Positions 19,463 to 28,234 of a stretch of 64,000 bases of DNA are shown here, piece by piece (the first letter of the stretch is position 1; each line of letters begins with the position of its first letter). Source of the stretch: Bacillus sp. FJAT-27445 (GTDB taxonomy: Bacteria; Bacillota; Bacilli; Bacillales; Cytobacillaceae); NCBI RefSeq assembly GCF_001510665.1, contig NZ_LMTI01000002.1, positions 525,491 to 589,490 of the forward strand. The letters run 5' to 3'. Made by a program: the position numbers and the translations under genes. The notes under the pieces are model-generated. The model saw nothing but the letters and a program-made list of their open reading frames with translations, did no database searches and was not told where the DNA came from.

Positions 19463-20692
19463 TCAATTTTTTCCAGGAGCACTTAAGGGCTTTAAATGAA
19501 ACTTCATTTCTCCCGAAGCTTCTTTGGCAATCTCCTTTGCAATGGAAGCTTCATGGGATGTTGCAATGACATACGCATATCTGTATCCCATGCTGCTAGG
19601 CGGGTTTAAAATAGCCCCCCTCCTAGGGATGACAAATACTTTTTTCACTCCAGGATAATTTGACGCCCTTTTTTTTCCCGTGACTTTTAGCAACTCTCCC
19701 CTTTCCCCGACGGTTAGGAACTGAGCATACACATATTGTCTGCATGTGAAATCACTTTGAGGTTCAATCCCCAAATACAGGTTTATCGTCTCTTTCGCAA
19801 GGTCAACCCCGCAGCCTTTCTGGATAATTTGATTCATGGCAAAGCCCGACATTCTCGGATTTATTTCAATAAGTTTCCATTCCCCATTTGTTAATCTCAT
19901 TTCCAAATGGCAAGTTCCTGTCTCAAGGCCTAAATGGTTGATAATACTTTCGACTGTTTCTTCCAATTTTCCCCTTGCCTCAGGCCTTAAGACCGCGGGA
20001 AAGGCATAGCCAGTCACAACAAAGTTGTCATTCAGCTCTTGCTCAATAACACCTGCAATGGTGATTTTCCCTTTAAAGACGAGGATCTCCACTATATATT
20101 GGGTTCCGTCCACAAATTCTTCTATTAGGATAGGGGGGTTATGTTTTTTTAGTAAGAAATCGAGGCCTTTGTAAAAGCTGTTCTCCGAATCAACGAAAAA
20201 AATATCCTTTGATCCATTAGAAACGGGTGGCTTTATCACTAGTGGAAAGTGTGATTGGCAGTCCTGAAAACAATGTTCCAATGATTGTTCTCCAGTATAG
20301 ACCATAAAGAAGGGGTTTGATGGATGGGCGGCAAGCACCTTCCTAAAACGGGTTTTGTCTTCCATTGTAAATAGCGCTTCGGTAGATGCATGTGAAAGAC
20401 CCATCATTTCGGATAATTTAGCTGCCAAATGAACATAGGGATCAACTAAACTGATACAGAGCCGTATGCTTTCCCCACTTTCCTGTAGAGTTAAACACTT
20501 GCTCAATAAGTTTTCGAAACTCATATTTTTGACGTATATCATTTCATCCACATCAGGAAATTCATCCCTCTGGGTTAAATATCTTTCTATAGGAGTAAAT
20601 AAAATTGTATTGAACCCCAGCTTTTTAGCTGCCTTTATTCCGTCCCTGCTGCTGCCTGATTTTCTAGTGCCTACGAAAACAATTACTTCCAT
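19463..20692 (-). CDS. ATP-grasp ligase, L-amino-acid-ligase-like (paralogue 2)
   Basis: 409-residue paralogue of the protein at 16407-17633, with the same order of motifs: MEVIVFVGTRKSGSSRDGI, DPYVHLAAKL, MEDKTRFRKVL, FPLVIKPPVSNGSKD, ILIEEFVDGTQYIVE, CHLEMR, KLIEINPRMSG and a C-terminal ILNPPSSMGYRYAYVIA. ATP-grasp carboxylate-amine ligase activity is expected; acceptor and donor are unknown. The Mur ligase starts 22 bp downstream, so the two are probably cotranscribed. With the first paralogue this makes a convergent 4-gene cluster. No clear sigma-A promoter was found upstream, consistent with expression by a sporulation sigma factor but not proof of it. Confidence 0.8.
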   Translation of the reverse strand: MEVIVFVGTRKSGSSRDGIKAAKKLGFNTILFTPIERYLTQRDEFPDVDEMIYVKNMSFENLLSKCLTLQESGESIRLCISLVDPYVHLAAKLSEMMGLSHASTEALFTMEDKTRFRKVLAAHPSNPFFMVYTGEQSLEHCFQDCQSHFPLVIKPPVSNGSKDIFFVDSENSFYKGLDFLLKKHNPPILIEEFVDGTQYIVEILVFKGKITIAGVIEQELNDNFVVTGYAFPAVLRPEARGKLEETVESIINHLGLETGTCHLEMRLTNGEWKLIEINPRMSGFAMNQIIQKGCGVDLAKETINLYLGIEPQSDFTCRQYVYAQFLTVGERGELLKVTGKKRASNYPGVKKVFVIPRRGAILNPPSSMGYRYAYVIATSHEASIAKEIAKEASGEMKFHLKPLSAPGKN

Positions 20693-20833
20693 AGCAATTC
20701 ACTCCCTTAGTTATCCATTTGCTCCTATCTGTAAATACCTTTATATAGTATTCAGGAGAGTGTATTTTGGTATTTTAAAGGATGAAAATAGGTGCTTTTT
20801 ATGATTATTCAGCGCTTAAAGTTAAAAAAGAGC

Positions 20834-20870
20834 CAAAAAAAGAGAGGCTCCCTCAATGGGAATCTCTCTC
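20834..20870 (-). terminator. dUTPase terminator
   Basis: On the minus strand GAGAGATTCCC pairs with GGGAGCCTCTC (one mismatch, one G-U pair), followed by T7. It lies about 70 bases past the dUTPase stop. Confidence 0.7.
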
Positions 20871-20937
20871 GTCGTTTAAACGAGTGGATGTTTGTGTAGG
20901 ATGGTCGCAAAGGCAGATGATTTGTAAAAATTTTCTG

Positions 20938-21423
20938 CTAATAATCATTCTGCTGCCGTTCATAATTCACTTCGTTTTTCATGCAGTAGGCTTCTTCAAT
21001 ATCAGCTCCGGTAAAGCCTAGGAGGTTCGCGAGATGCATATAGGAGTCGAACATCCTTCTATACTCTGATTCAGCCCGGTTTTTTCGGAATGCGGAAATG
21101 TCATCGAAAACCTTAATAAATTGTTTCGTAGCGTTAGCTTCTCCATTTTTCGTAAACGTGATACTCCCAGTAAACCCTGCTTCTATCCCAAGCGACAGGA
21201 TGAAATGGATTCCATCGACGAATTCCTCCAGGATAGTTTCTCTAGGGGAAGATGGTTTTTTGCTCCAGAATTTAAAACAACGGGTCTCATTGGCCAACTC
21301 CCCTACTTCAACTAACAGGGCAAGGACCTTCTGGTCGAACAAATCTTGATCTTCCAGACCATGATTCTCTTTGATATGGGCGTCAAGAGCCCTTTGCATT
21401 TCAAATAATTTTTCCAGTTGCAT
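20938..21423 (-). CDS. All-alpha dUTP diphosphatase (dUTPase_2 family)
   Basis: 161-residue helical NTP pyrophosphatase. The Mg-binding motifs are EVGELANETRCFKFW (about 40-55) and EEFVDGIHFILSLG, the EExxE / ExxD pattern of the dimeric dUTPase/MazG superfamily. It hydrolyses dUTP to dUMP and keeps uracil out of DNA. I start at ATG 21423, directly behind AAGGAGG (MQLEKLFEMQ); the longer frame to 21573 crosses the ysdB promoter. It is divergent from ysdB and followed by a terminator. Confidence 0.85.
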   Translation of the reverse strand: MQLEKLFEMQRALDAHIKENHGLEDQDLFDQKVLALLVEVGELANETRCFKFWSKKPSSPRETILEEFVDGIHFILSLGIEAGFTGSITFTKNGEANATKQFIKVFDDISAFRKNRAESEYRRMFDSYMHLANLLGFTGADIEEAYCMKNEVNYERQQNDY

Positions 21424-21452
21424 TACGTCCTCCTTGTTGTCTTTGAGAATGT

Positions 21453-21478
21453 GGGAACCTTTTACCTTTTGGTTCGTA
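21453..21478 (+). promoter_or_regulatory. Sigma-W-type promoter of ysdB
   Basis: GGGAAC (21453-21458) with the typical CTTTT extension, then a 16-bp spacer and CGTA (21475-21478). This matches the ECF sigma-W signature (TGAAAC-N16-CGTA). ysdB belongs to the sigma-W regulon in B. subtilis. It lies about 115 bp before the ysdB start, within the divergent region with the dUTPase gene. Confidence 0.75.
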
Positions 21479-21591
21479 TGTATAGAATACAGCGTTAGAA
21501 AGATCGGAACCCGTCCACTTAAACTTGCAAACCGGCTTCTACCCTTTGAAAAATCGGAGCGAACTGATTCCAATGCCAGGAGGGCGTTAAT

Positions 21592-21984
21592 ATGGTTACG
21601 CTATTGCGTCTAACAGGTCTAGCTTTACTTACCTATTTTACTTACAAGATTGGTAAATTCATTTTCAGCAATCCGAGGAAGCTGGAGGCTGCGAGAGCCC
21701 AGAAACGTTTCCTCCTTCTTGACGATAAGGGCGATCCCCGGAAAAATTTTCTCCTTACATACAAAGGGGCTGTTTTTGAAGGCGCAAAATACCTCGGAAT
21801 TACGGGAGAAAGTTTCGGTGTAATCTCTATTTCTTTATGGCCCAGGGATGCGGCAATGCTAAGGGGCATGGAGCATTCTGATTTTCTATTCATCCAAAAT
21901 GAATTGGCGAAATCCTATCCCCATTCGTCCATTGAGTGGAATGGCTCTATTAAGGAGCATCTCCGCCAACTCTTATCCTCATAA
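21592..21984 (+). CDS. ysdB: YsdB, sigma-W-controlled protein
   Basis: 130 residues with one N-terminal membrane helix (LLRLTGLALLTYFTYKIGKF), then a soluble domain containing PRKNFLLTYKGAVFEGAKYLG. Homologues are conserved in Bacillus and belong to the cell-envelope stress (sigma-W) regulon; biochemical function is unknown. AGGAGGGCG precedes the ATG. Its end overlaps the convergent ysdA stop by 6 bases. Confidence 0.85.
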   Translation: MVTLLRLTGLALLTYFTYKIGKFIFSNPRKLEAARAQKRFLLLDDKGDPRKNFLLTYKGAVFEGAKYLGITGESFGVISISLWPRDAAMLRGMEHSDFLFIQNELAKSYPHSSIEWNGSIKEHLRQLLSS

Positions 21985-22254
21985 TCCTTGAAAAAAAGCT
22001 ACATACAGAATCAGCCCGAAATCGAGGCAAGCCAAAAGAGGAAGGCCGTATTTGAAGGCCGGGTGCTTTGTCTTATGCCTGAAATAACTCATGCCTAAAG
22101 CCGCCCCTGGAGCCCCTCCAGCAAGCGCCGACAGCCAAAGGGTCCGTTCACTGATCCTGAATTGGCCGTTCTTTGCCCTTTTTTTATCAATCCCCATCAT
22201 TGCAAAAGCCAGTACGTTCACAATGAATAGATAGACAGTAACCCCTACGTCCAT
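21979..22254 (-). CDS. ysdA: YsdA, DUF1294 membrane protein
   Basis: 91-residue small membrane protein of the DUF1294 family. Two to three hydrophobic segments surround the conserved GIDKKRAKNGQFRISERTL and LAGGAPGAALGMSYFRHKTKH core. The function is unknown. It follows rplT on the same strand, with the rplT terminator in between. Confidence 0.85.
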   Translation of the reverse strand: MDVGVTVYLFIVNVLAFAMMGIDKKRAKNGQFRISERTLWLSALAGGAPGAALGMSYFRHKTKHPAFKYGLPLLACLDFGLILYVAFFQGL

Positions 22255-22346
22255 GCTTCATCCCCCTAAAACGGCTAATCCGAATACATTCAAATTTTAC
22301 TAAACAGTTTTCAAAGATACCATCCACATTAATAGTATATAGCAGA

Positions 22347-22377
22347 AAAGCCATTCCCTCTTCAGGAAATGGCTTTT
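22347..22377 (-). terminator. infC-rpmI-rplT terminator
   Basis: AAAAGCCATT and AATGGCTTTT flank an 11-base loop, 9 bases past the rplT stop, with T4 on the minus strand. Confidence 0.8.
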
Positions 22378-22386
22378 ACATTATTC

Positions 22387-22746
22387 TTATTTATCGTATT
22401 GCTGCTTTGCAACGTTTGCAAGTTCAGCAAATGCTTGAGCATCGCTAACTGCAAGCTCAGCAAGCATTTTGCGGTTTACTTCGATACCTGCAAGCTTAAG
22501 GCCATGCATTAAACGGCTGTAGGATAGGCCGTTCATGCGAGCTGCAGCATTGATACGGGTAATCCAAAGTTTACGGAAGTCGCGCTTCTTTTGGCGACGG
22601 TCACGGTATGCGTACATCAGGGATTTCATAACCTGCTGGTTTGCAACTTTGTATAATGTATGTTTTGAACCATAATAACCTTTTGCTAATTTAAGAACTT
22701 TTTTACGACGCTTGCGCGTAACAGTACCGCCTTTTACACGTGGCAT
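22387..22746 (-). CDS. rplT: 50S ribosomal protein L20
   Basis: 119 residues, the normal length. The basic N-terminus ([20 protein letters not shown]) and the globular C-terminal RNA-binding domain ([19 protein letters not shown]) are diagnostic. L20 binds 23S rRNA early in 50S assembly and represses its own operon by binding the leader mRNA. Last gene of infC-rpmI-rplT. Confidence 0.98.
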   Translation of the reverse strand: MPRVKGGTVTRKRRKKVLKLAKGYYGSKHTLYKVANQQVMKSLMYAYRDRRQKKRDFRKLWITRINAAARMNGLSYSRLMHGLKLAGIEVNRKMLAELAVSDAQAFAELANVAKQQYDK

Positions 22747-22781
22747 GTATTTTCCCTCCTATATGAATCGATCGCTCGATA

Positions 22782-22982
22782 TTACTTAAGATTGTCCAAC
22801 ATTTGACGAATGCGTTTGAAGTCACCTTTAGAAACCATTGCTGATTTACGAAGCTTGCGCTTTGCTTTAGTAGACTTGTTCGCGAACAAGTGGCTTGTAT
22901 AAGCGTGGCCACGCTTCAGTTTACCAGATCCGGTCTTTTTAAAACGCTTGGCAGCGCCGCGGTGAGTTTTCATTTTTGGCAT
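22782..22982 (-). CDS. rpmI: 50S ribosomal protein L35
   Basis: 66-residue basic protein ([20 protein letters not shown]) typical of L35, which sits in the large subunit. It lies between infC and rplT; the AAGGAGGACATCCC upstream of the start gives strong translation. Confidence 0.98.
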   Translation of the reverse strand: MPKMKTHRGAAKRFKKTGSGKLKRGHAYTSHLFANKSTKAKRKLRKSAMVSKGDFKRIRQMLDNLK

Positions 22983-22998
22983 TGGGATGTCCTCCTTG

Positions 22999-23517
22999 TT
23001 ACTTTTCGTTTTTAGGTGCTAAAACCAGGAACATGCTCCGGCCATCCATCTTTGGATGGGATTCAATCGTCGCAACGTCCTTGCACGCTTCAGAAAAACG
23101 GTCCAGAACACGCTGGCCGATTTCTTTATGGGTGATCGCACGGCCCTTGAAGCGGATTGAAGCTTTTACTTTATCTCCTTTTTCAAGGAACTTGATCGCA
23201 TTGCGAAGCTTTGTGTTGAAGTCATGCTCATCAATGGTCGGGCTGAGGCGTACCTCTTTTGTTGTAATGATTTTCTGGTTTTTGCGCGCCTCTTTGTCTT
23301 TCTTTTGCTGCTCGAATTTGAACTTGCCGTAATCCATTATCCGGGCTACCGGCGGCTTTGCATTTGGTGCGACCAGTACCAAATCAAGATTTACACGGCC
23401 TGCAATTTCCAGGGCTTCAAATTTCGTTTTAATTCCAAGCTGCTCGCCGTTCTGGTCAATCAGGCGAACCTCCCGGGCGCGAATTCCTTCGTTCAACAAC
23501 AACATGTCTTTGCTAAT
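22999..23517 (-). CDS. infC: Translation initiation factor IF-3
   Basis: 172 residues. IF-3 binds the 30S subunit, monitors start-codon pairing and prevents subunit joining. N-domain ([22 protein letters not shown]), lysine-rich linker ([16 protein letters not shown]) and C-domain ([32 protein letters not shown]) are all present. The start is a rare ATT at 23517 (ATT AGC AAA GAC ATG), behind GGAGGTGGC. The non-canonical start is conserved and lets IF-3 repress its own translation. An ATG at 23505 has no matching ribosome site. Confidence 0.96.
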   Translation of the reverse strand: MSKDMLLLNEGIRAREVRLIDQNGEQLGIKTKFEALEIAGRVNLDLVLVAPNAKPPVARIMDYGKFKFEQQKKDKEARKNQKIITTKEVRLSPTIDEHDFNTKLRNAIKFLEKGDKVKASIRFKGRAITHKEIGQRVLDRFSEACKDVATIESHPKMDGRSMFLVLAPKNEK

Positions 23518-23559
23518 AGTTAGCCACCTCCAGGTTTTAATAACGAATACGTTGTCCGG

Positions 23560-23750
23560 GGCAAAGGGCTTCCAGCTCTAGGCCGGACAGGTTTTTTTGC
23601 AATAAAAAAAGTGCGGATGAAGACACCCACACTTTTACGAACAGAAAAAGGTTTAAACTAAACCATTCACGTAAAACCTGCCAACAGCTAGAGCGTCAGC
23701 CAGGTGAGAAGCGGGTGCTTCTTCTTACCCAATTTTTCGTATTCAATTCT
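23560..23750 (-). promoter_or_regulatory. infC/L20 leader with attenuator
   Basis: A structured leader lies between the promoter and infC. It contains the complementary pieces AAAACCTGCCAACAGCTAGAG and CTCTAG-GGC-GG on the minus strand and a strong terminator (23633-23602, GTGTGGGTG paired with the CATCCGCAC side, followed by T7). This matches the L20-binding leader known upstream of bacillar infC operons, where L20 promotes premature termination. Confidence 0.8.
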
Positions 23751-23759
23751 ACCTTCGTA

Positions 23760-23788
23760 ACTATATCACACACCACCAGGGGTGTCAA
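23760..23788 (-). promoter_or_regulatory. Sigma-A promoter of infC-rpmI-rplT
   Basis: Perfect -35 TTGACA (23788-23783), 17-bp spacer and -10 TATAGT (23765-23760) on the minus strand. Confidence 0.85.
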
Positions 23789-23910
23789 ACATGTTGTTTT
23801 GATGGCAACGATATGTATTTTACCAGATAGCTCAACAAAATTCAACATTGTTTTTCAATAAACAGCGAAAAACTTTTTCCAAATAAATCCGCAATTACCA
23901 CCTATTCTGT

Positions 23911-23936
23911 GTTTTTAAGCCTGTTTTAAAGGGAAA
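23911..23936 (+). promoter_or_regulatory. Sigma-B-like promoter of the YsnF-like gene
   Basis: GTTTTT (23911-23916), 14-bp spacer and GGGAAA (23931-23936) resemble the general-stress consensus GTTTAA-N12-15-GGGWAW, 58 bases before the start codon of a stress-protein-like gene. Confidence 0.5.
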
Positions 23937-23994
23937 ACCCTCCATACGCCCCGCTTTAAGGGCAGTGAAAAAAACATCCAGGAGGCTGATCGAT

Positions 23995-24870
23995 ATGGTT
24001 AAAAGAGTTGTTGGAGTATACAACACAGAAGAAGAGTTAATTGAAGCGGTTGACCGTTATCAAGCTGAAGGCAATACGCTGAACAACCTGTCTGTATTCG
24101 GAAATACGAGCGGCTCCATGTCCCATTTAGGAAATTTGACAGGTCTTCGGGAAGAAACACTGCATGAAGATGGCGTGGATAGGGACAAGGGGTTTTTCGC
24201 AAGCCTTGCATCTGCTTTTGAAGGGCCAGATGAAACAGGAGAAACTTCATATTATGATCGCCTTGTCCGACTTGGCCTTAGGGAAAACGAAGCACGCGAG
24301 TATGCGGGTGATTTGGAAACGGGACGAATCATCCTATTTGAGGATACTGATCAATCCGGCCAGTTTGCAGACGGGCAAACGAGGTTTACGGATTGGGACA
24401 AAAATGTCACCGGAAATTCTCTTAACACGCTTGACTCCGACAGGCTTGATGACGAGGATGAACGTACGTTAAAGCTTCGTGAAGAGCAGCTCGACGTCCA
24501 GAAGGATCGCGTTCAGACCGGGGAAGTGAGGGTTCACAAAGACGTAGTCGAGGAACGGGAGTCTGTCAATGTCCCTGTATCCCGCGAAGAGGTCTACGTT
24601 GAACGGCGCCAAGTCGATGGTCTCGAAGCCGATGCCGGGGAAATTGGCGATGATGAAACAATCCGCGTGCCAATCGTGGAGGAAAAAGTAGAAGTTACAA
24701 AAAGGCCTGTCGTAACGGAAGAACTCGTAATCGGCAAAAAGGAAGTCCAGTCAACCGAGAGGGTTGTCGAAAATGTTAAGCGTGAAGAGGCGCACATCGA
24801 ATCAGAGGGTGAAACTGATTTTGATGAAAATAGAAACAGGTTCGACAAAGACCGGAACGAAAGATTCTAA
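23995..24870 (+). CDS. YsnF/DUF2382-type general stress protein
   Basis: 291 residues. An N-terminal domain like general stress protein 17M (residues 1 to about 115: VKRVVGVYNTEEELIEAVDRY, DRLVRLGLRENEAREYAGDL) is joined to an acidic C-terminal DUF2382 (YsnF/AvaK) domain. That domain has repeated beta segments (LREEQLDVQKDRVQTGEVRV, VNVPVSREEVYVERR, PIVEEKVEVTKRPVVTEEL). Family members are stress-induced and of unknown biochemical role. I start at ATG 23995 behind AGGAGG, not at 23965. It stands alone between infC and thrS with its own putative sigma-B promoter and a terminator. Confidence 0.85.
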   Translation: MVKRVVGVYNTEEELIEAVDRYQAEGNTLNNLSVFGNTSGSMSHLGNLTGLREETLHEDGVDRDKGFFASLASAFEGPDETGETSYYDRLVRLGLRENEAREYAGDLETGRIILFEDTDQSGQFADGQTRFTDWDKNVTGNSLNTLDSDRLDDEDERTLKLREEQLDVQKDRVQTGEVRVHKDVVEERESVNVPVSREEVYVERRQVDGLEADAGEIGDDETIRVPIVEEKVEVTKRPVVTEELVIGKKEVQSTERVVENVKREEAHIESEGETDFDENRNRFDKDRNERF

Positions 24871-24876
24871 ACAAAT

Positions 24877-24912
24877 AAAACAGCTGCCGGGGTTTCGGCA
24901 GCTGTTTATTTT
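24877..24912. terminator. Bidirectional terminator between the YsnF-like gene and thrS
   Basis: AAACAGCTGCCG and CGGCAGCTGTTT form a 12-bp stem with T-rich tails on both strands, between two convergent genes. Confidence 0.9.
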
Positions 24913-26841
24913 TTATCGCTTAACGTCTTCTGTCAGGACAGAGGCAAAGTTTTCAAAAGGCATCGTTTCAGACTTCTGTTCTCCGTATTTACGGACATTC
25001 ACTGCGCCTTCCTCAACTTCTTTATCTCCCACAACAAGCATGTACGGTATTTTTTGCATCTGGGCTTCACGGATTTTATAACCGATTTTTTCATCGCGGT
25101 TATCGAGTTCAACCCGGAATCCTTCCTGCTGCAGCTGCTCCTGGACCTTGCGCGCATATTCGTAATGGGCAGACGGCGATACAGGGATGACCTGGACCTG
25201 TACAGGCGCAAGCCATGCAGGGAATGCTCCTTTGTATTCCTCGATCAGAAACGCCACAAAACGTTCCATAGTGGACACAACGCCGCGATGGATGACAACC
25301 GGGCGATGAGGCTTCCCGTCTTCGCCTACATAGGTAAGGTCAAATCTCTCCGGAAGCAAGAAATCAAGCTGGACAGTCGAAAGAGTTTCGTCTTTACCAA
25401 GTGCAGTCTTAACCTGGACATCAAGCTTAGGGCCATAGAAAGCGGCTTCGCCATCAGCCTCAAAATAATCAAGGCCAAGCTCGTCCATTGTTTCCTTCAG
25501 CATTGCCTGCGCCTTTTCCCACATTTCATCGTCATCAAAATATTTTTCAGTGTTTTCAGGATCACGATAAGAAAGCCTAAAGGAATAGTCAGTGATGTCA
25601 AAATCCTTATAAACATCAAGAACCAAATTGACTACCCGCTTGAATTCATCTTTAATCTGGTCAGGACGGACAAAAATATGGGCGTCATTCAATGTCATTC
25701 CGCGCACCCGCTGCAAACCGGAAAGAGCACCGGACATCTCATAACGATGCATCAGCCCGAGCTCCGCAATCCGGATTGGCAGCTCACGGTAGCTGTGCTT
25801 CGAATTCTTATACACCATCATATGGTGCGGGCAGTTCATCGGCCGAAGAACGAGCTGTTCATTGTCCATTTCCATAACCGGGAACATATCTTCCTGGTAA
25901 TGATCCCAGTGGCCAGAGGTCTTGTACAGGTCAACACTTCCCATGACAGGTGTGTAGACGTGATCATATCCAAGCCTTGTTTCCTTATCAACGATATAGC
26001 GCTCGATGATCCGGCGGATAGTCGCGCCTTTTGGGAGCCAGACTGGCAGGCCTTGGCCGACCTTTTGCGAGTTTGTAAACAGGTTTAGCTCCTTGCCGAT
26101 TTTCCTATGGTCACGCTCCTTCGCTTCTTCCAGCAGGCGGAGATGTTCGGCAAGGTCCTCTTTTTTGAAAAATGCAGTACCGTAAATGCGCTGGAGCATT
26201 TTATTGTCGCTGTCGCCGCGCCAGTAAGCACCGGCAATGCTAAGCAGCTTGAATTCCTTTATTTTCCCTGTTGAAGGGACATGGACTCCACGGCAAAGGT
26301 CAGAAAAATCTCCTTGGTCATAGATTGTGACGGTTTCATCGGCAGGAATCGCTTCAATGAGCTCAAGCTTATATTCGTCGCCAATTTTCTTAAAGAAGGC
26401 AACCGCTTCATCACGGGTAACCTCCCGGCGGACAACATCCAGGTTCTCATTTACAATCTTGGCCATTTCCTTTTCGATGACAGGCAGGTCTTCCGGAGTG
26501 AGTGACTCCTCCAAATCGAGATCATAATAAAATCCGCCATCAATGACCGGCCCAACGCCAAATTTTGCGCCTGGGTATAATCTCTTGATTGCCTGTGCCA
26601 TCAGGTGGGCTGTACTGTGGCGAAGCACCTCAACTGCATCAGGGGAATCCTGGGTAACAATCTCAATTGATGCATCTTCCTCAATTGGCCTGCGCAGATC
26701 ATACATTTTCCCATTCACTTTTCCGGCAATCGCCTTCTTTTTAAGCCCTGGGCTAATGGATGAAGCAATATCTTCTGTTGATGTGCCTTTCGCGAATTCT
26801 TTCACATTTCCGTCAGGGAACGTAATTTTTAATTCTGCCAT
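24913..26841 (-). CDS. thrS: Threonine--tRNA ligase
   Basis: 642 residues. TGS domain (1 to about 62), N2 editing domain that removes Ser from tRNA-Thr (about 63-225, including [16 protein letters not shown]), class II catalytic core with Zn ligands in [10 protein letters not shown] and the motif [14 protein letters not shown], and a C-terminal anticodon-binding domain ([18 protein letters not shown] onward). The ATG at 26841 follows AAGGAGGAAAAAGAC. Single-gene transcript controlled by a T-box and ended by the bidirectional hairpin at 24877-24912. Confidence 0.98.
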   Translation of the reverse strand: MAELKITFPDGNVKEFAKGTSTEDIASSISPGLKKKAIAGKVNGKMYDLRRPIEEDASIEIVTQDSPDAVEVLRHSTAHLMAQAIKRLYPGAKFGVGPVIDGGFYYDLDLEESLTPEDLPVIEKEMAKIVNENLDVVRREVTRDEAVAFFKKIGDEYKLELIEAIPADETVTIYDQGDFSDLCRGVHVPSTGKIKEFKLLSIAGAYWRGDSDNKMLQRIYGTAFFKKEDLAEHLRLLEEAKERDHRKIGKELNLFTNSQKVGQGLPVWLPKGATIRRIIERYIVDKETRLGYDHVYTPVMGSVDLYKTSGHWDHYQEDMFPVMEMDNEQLVLRPMNCPHHMMVYKNSKHSYRELPIRIAELGLMHRYEMSGALSGLQRVRGMTLNDAHIFVRPDQIKDEFKRVVNLVLDVYKDFDITDYSFRLSYRDPENTEKYFDDDEMWEKAQAMLKETMDELGLDYFEADGEAAFYGPKLDVQVKTALGKDETLSTVQLDFLLPERFDLTYVGEDGKPHRPVVIHRGVVSTMERFVAFLIEEYKGAFPAWLAPVQVQVIPVSPSAHYEYARKVQEQLQQEGFRVELDNRDEKIGYKIREAQMQKIPYMLVVGDKEVEEGAVNVRKYGEQKSETMPFENFASVLTEDVKR

Positions 26842-26900
26842 GTCTTTTTCCTCCTTCTATTGATAGCCAGGCGACAATCCGCCTGTTGATTGTTATAAAA

Positions 26901-27180
26901 AAACAAAAAAGCCCGCCCCTGGAAAAGGGACGAGCTGTTACACACGTGGTTCCACCCAATTTTTCATTTAAACAGGCAAAAATGCCCATTTGAAAAAATG
27001 ACTTTGATCAGATAACGGCTGTGGCCGCCAGCAATTACTCATTTCCATTTTCACGGCTGGAGTTTAAAGGGGGTAAGCAATCCTCTCGTGCTGGGAAGTT
27101 TCCACCTTTCCTTCCCTCTCTGTGAGCCGTAAAGAGACGCCCATGTCCTTATCATTACTTTTGCTTCGATAGTAGCTATG
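26901..27180 (-). promoter_or_regulatory. T-box riboswitch (tRNA-Thr) upstream of thrS
   Basis: T-box core GGGTGGAACCACG at 26957-26945 (minus strand), followed by a 10-bp terminator stem (26936-26901) and T runs. An ACC triplet at about 27074-27072, after an AGAGGA loop element, is the likely Thr specifier. Confidence 0.92.
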
Positions 27181-27186
27181 TACGTT

Positions 27187-27215
27187 ATTATAAGTATTTG
27201 CCGTCAAAAAATCAA
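27187..27215 (-). promoter_or_regulatory. Sigma-A promoter of thrS
   Basis: -35 TTGATT (27215-27210), 17-bp spacer and -10 TATAAT (27192-27187) on the minus strand. Confidence 0.8.
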
Positions 27216-27243
27216 GTGGACTTGTTTTTTTCTTCCTTCTTCC

Positions 27244-28089
27244 TTAAATGCAGGCATGCCCCGGAAAATCCGCCGGTTTATGGAGCTCGACTCTTTCCTC
27301 GAAAATATTCAATATTGTCCGAATGAGTGGAACTTCCGGTTCCTCCGCATACAGATGGATTGCCGCCGGGGCAATCGACAGAAGAGGGGCGATTGAGTAG
27401 GAATCCACATAAACAGGGTGGTTAATTAATAGCTTTCTGTCAATCATTTTTACCAGTTCAGCTCTCCTTATTTCCACGAGTTTTTCATCATAAAAGGTGA
27501 TTTCCTCACCGGCAAGCACATGGAGGAGCTCCATCCTTGCCGGCCTGCCCTGGACAAACTCCCTTAGTGATTCAATGAATATAAGGTATTCCTGTTCCAT
27601 CTTGTATTCGTCGATAGAAAGCGCCGCGACTTCTTCCATATAGTCAAAAAAAGGGCGCAGCCTGAATTTTACAAAGGAGTCAAACGAAAAAGCGGTGCCT
27701 TCCCTTAACATCTGCCCAATTGACTCCTTGACATAACCCTCCGCGCCATTTTGCCCGAGGAAAACGGATAATTCCCTTCTGTCCCCCTCAAGGATGGAGT
27801 GCATAATATCAATGATTTGCTGTTGCTCGGCCTGGTCACTAAAATAATAGGTTTCTTGTAATAATGTCCTGAACCACTCGTCCCATTTGGCTCCGGTAAT
27901 ATATTCCCAGAATGCCAGTTTCATATTATTGAATGAATCCCCTGTAAGGGACCCATATATAATTTTTATGCAATGGCTGTCTTCTATTAACTGAATGTCC
28001 GAACGATGCCCTGCCTCTTTTAGATACTTTTGCACGTGTGTATAAAAGCTCCTGGCATCATGCCCGTTCTCAAAGGTCATTTCTCCCAA
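27244..28089 (-). CDS. ytxC: Putative sporulation protein YtxC
   Basis: 281-residue soluble protein of the YtxC family, found only in spore formers and of unknown mechanism. Recognisable pieces are FVKFRLRPFFDYMEEVAALSIDEYKMEQEY and the late YVDSYSIAPLLSIAPAAIHLY followed by IRTILNIFEERVELH, each read directly here in part. The start is taken as TTG 28089, 5 bases behind AAGGAGGGG; an ATG at 28080 is the alternative. Located between thrS and dnaI as in B. subtilis. Confidence 0.82.
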   Translation of the reverse strand: MGEMTFENGHDARSFYTHVQKYLKEAGHRSDIQLIEDSHCIKIIYGSLTGDSFNNMKLAFWEYITGAKWDEWFRTLLQETYYFSDQAEQQQIIDIMHSILEGDRRELSVFLGQNGAEGYVKESIGQMLREGTAFSFDSFVKFRLRPFFDYMEEVAALSIDEYKMEQEYLIFIESLREFVQGRPARMELLHVLAGEEITFYDEKLVEIRRAELVKMIDRKLLINHPVYVDSYSIAPLLSIAPAAIHLYAEEPEVPLIRTILNIFEERVELHKPADFPGHACI

Positions 28090-28190
28090 CCATACCCCTC
28101 CTTGTCCCCTTGAATCCTATAATCATATATATGGGGGACAATCAGGGATTAGAAGTCCCGCAGCCCTTTTGATGCCTTTCAAACAAATAA

Positions 28191-28217
28191 AAGAAGCTGC
28201 CGGAATGGCAGCTTCTT
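28191..28217 (-). terminator. nrdR-dnaB-dnaI terminator
   Basis: AAGAAGCTGCC and GGCAGCTTCTT form an 11-bp stem just past the dnaI stop, with a T-rich tail on the minus strand. Confidence 0.88.
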
Positions 28218-28234
28218 GTTGAGGAGTATTCTTT

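Noticed and set aside
25054..26088. 344-codon plus-strand open frame opposite thrS
   Set aside because: It is fully antisense to a well-supported thrS gene, has no ribosome site and shows no recognisable protein features.
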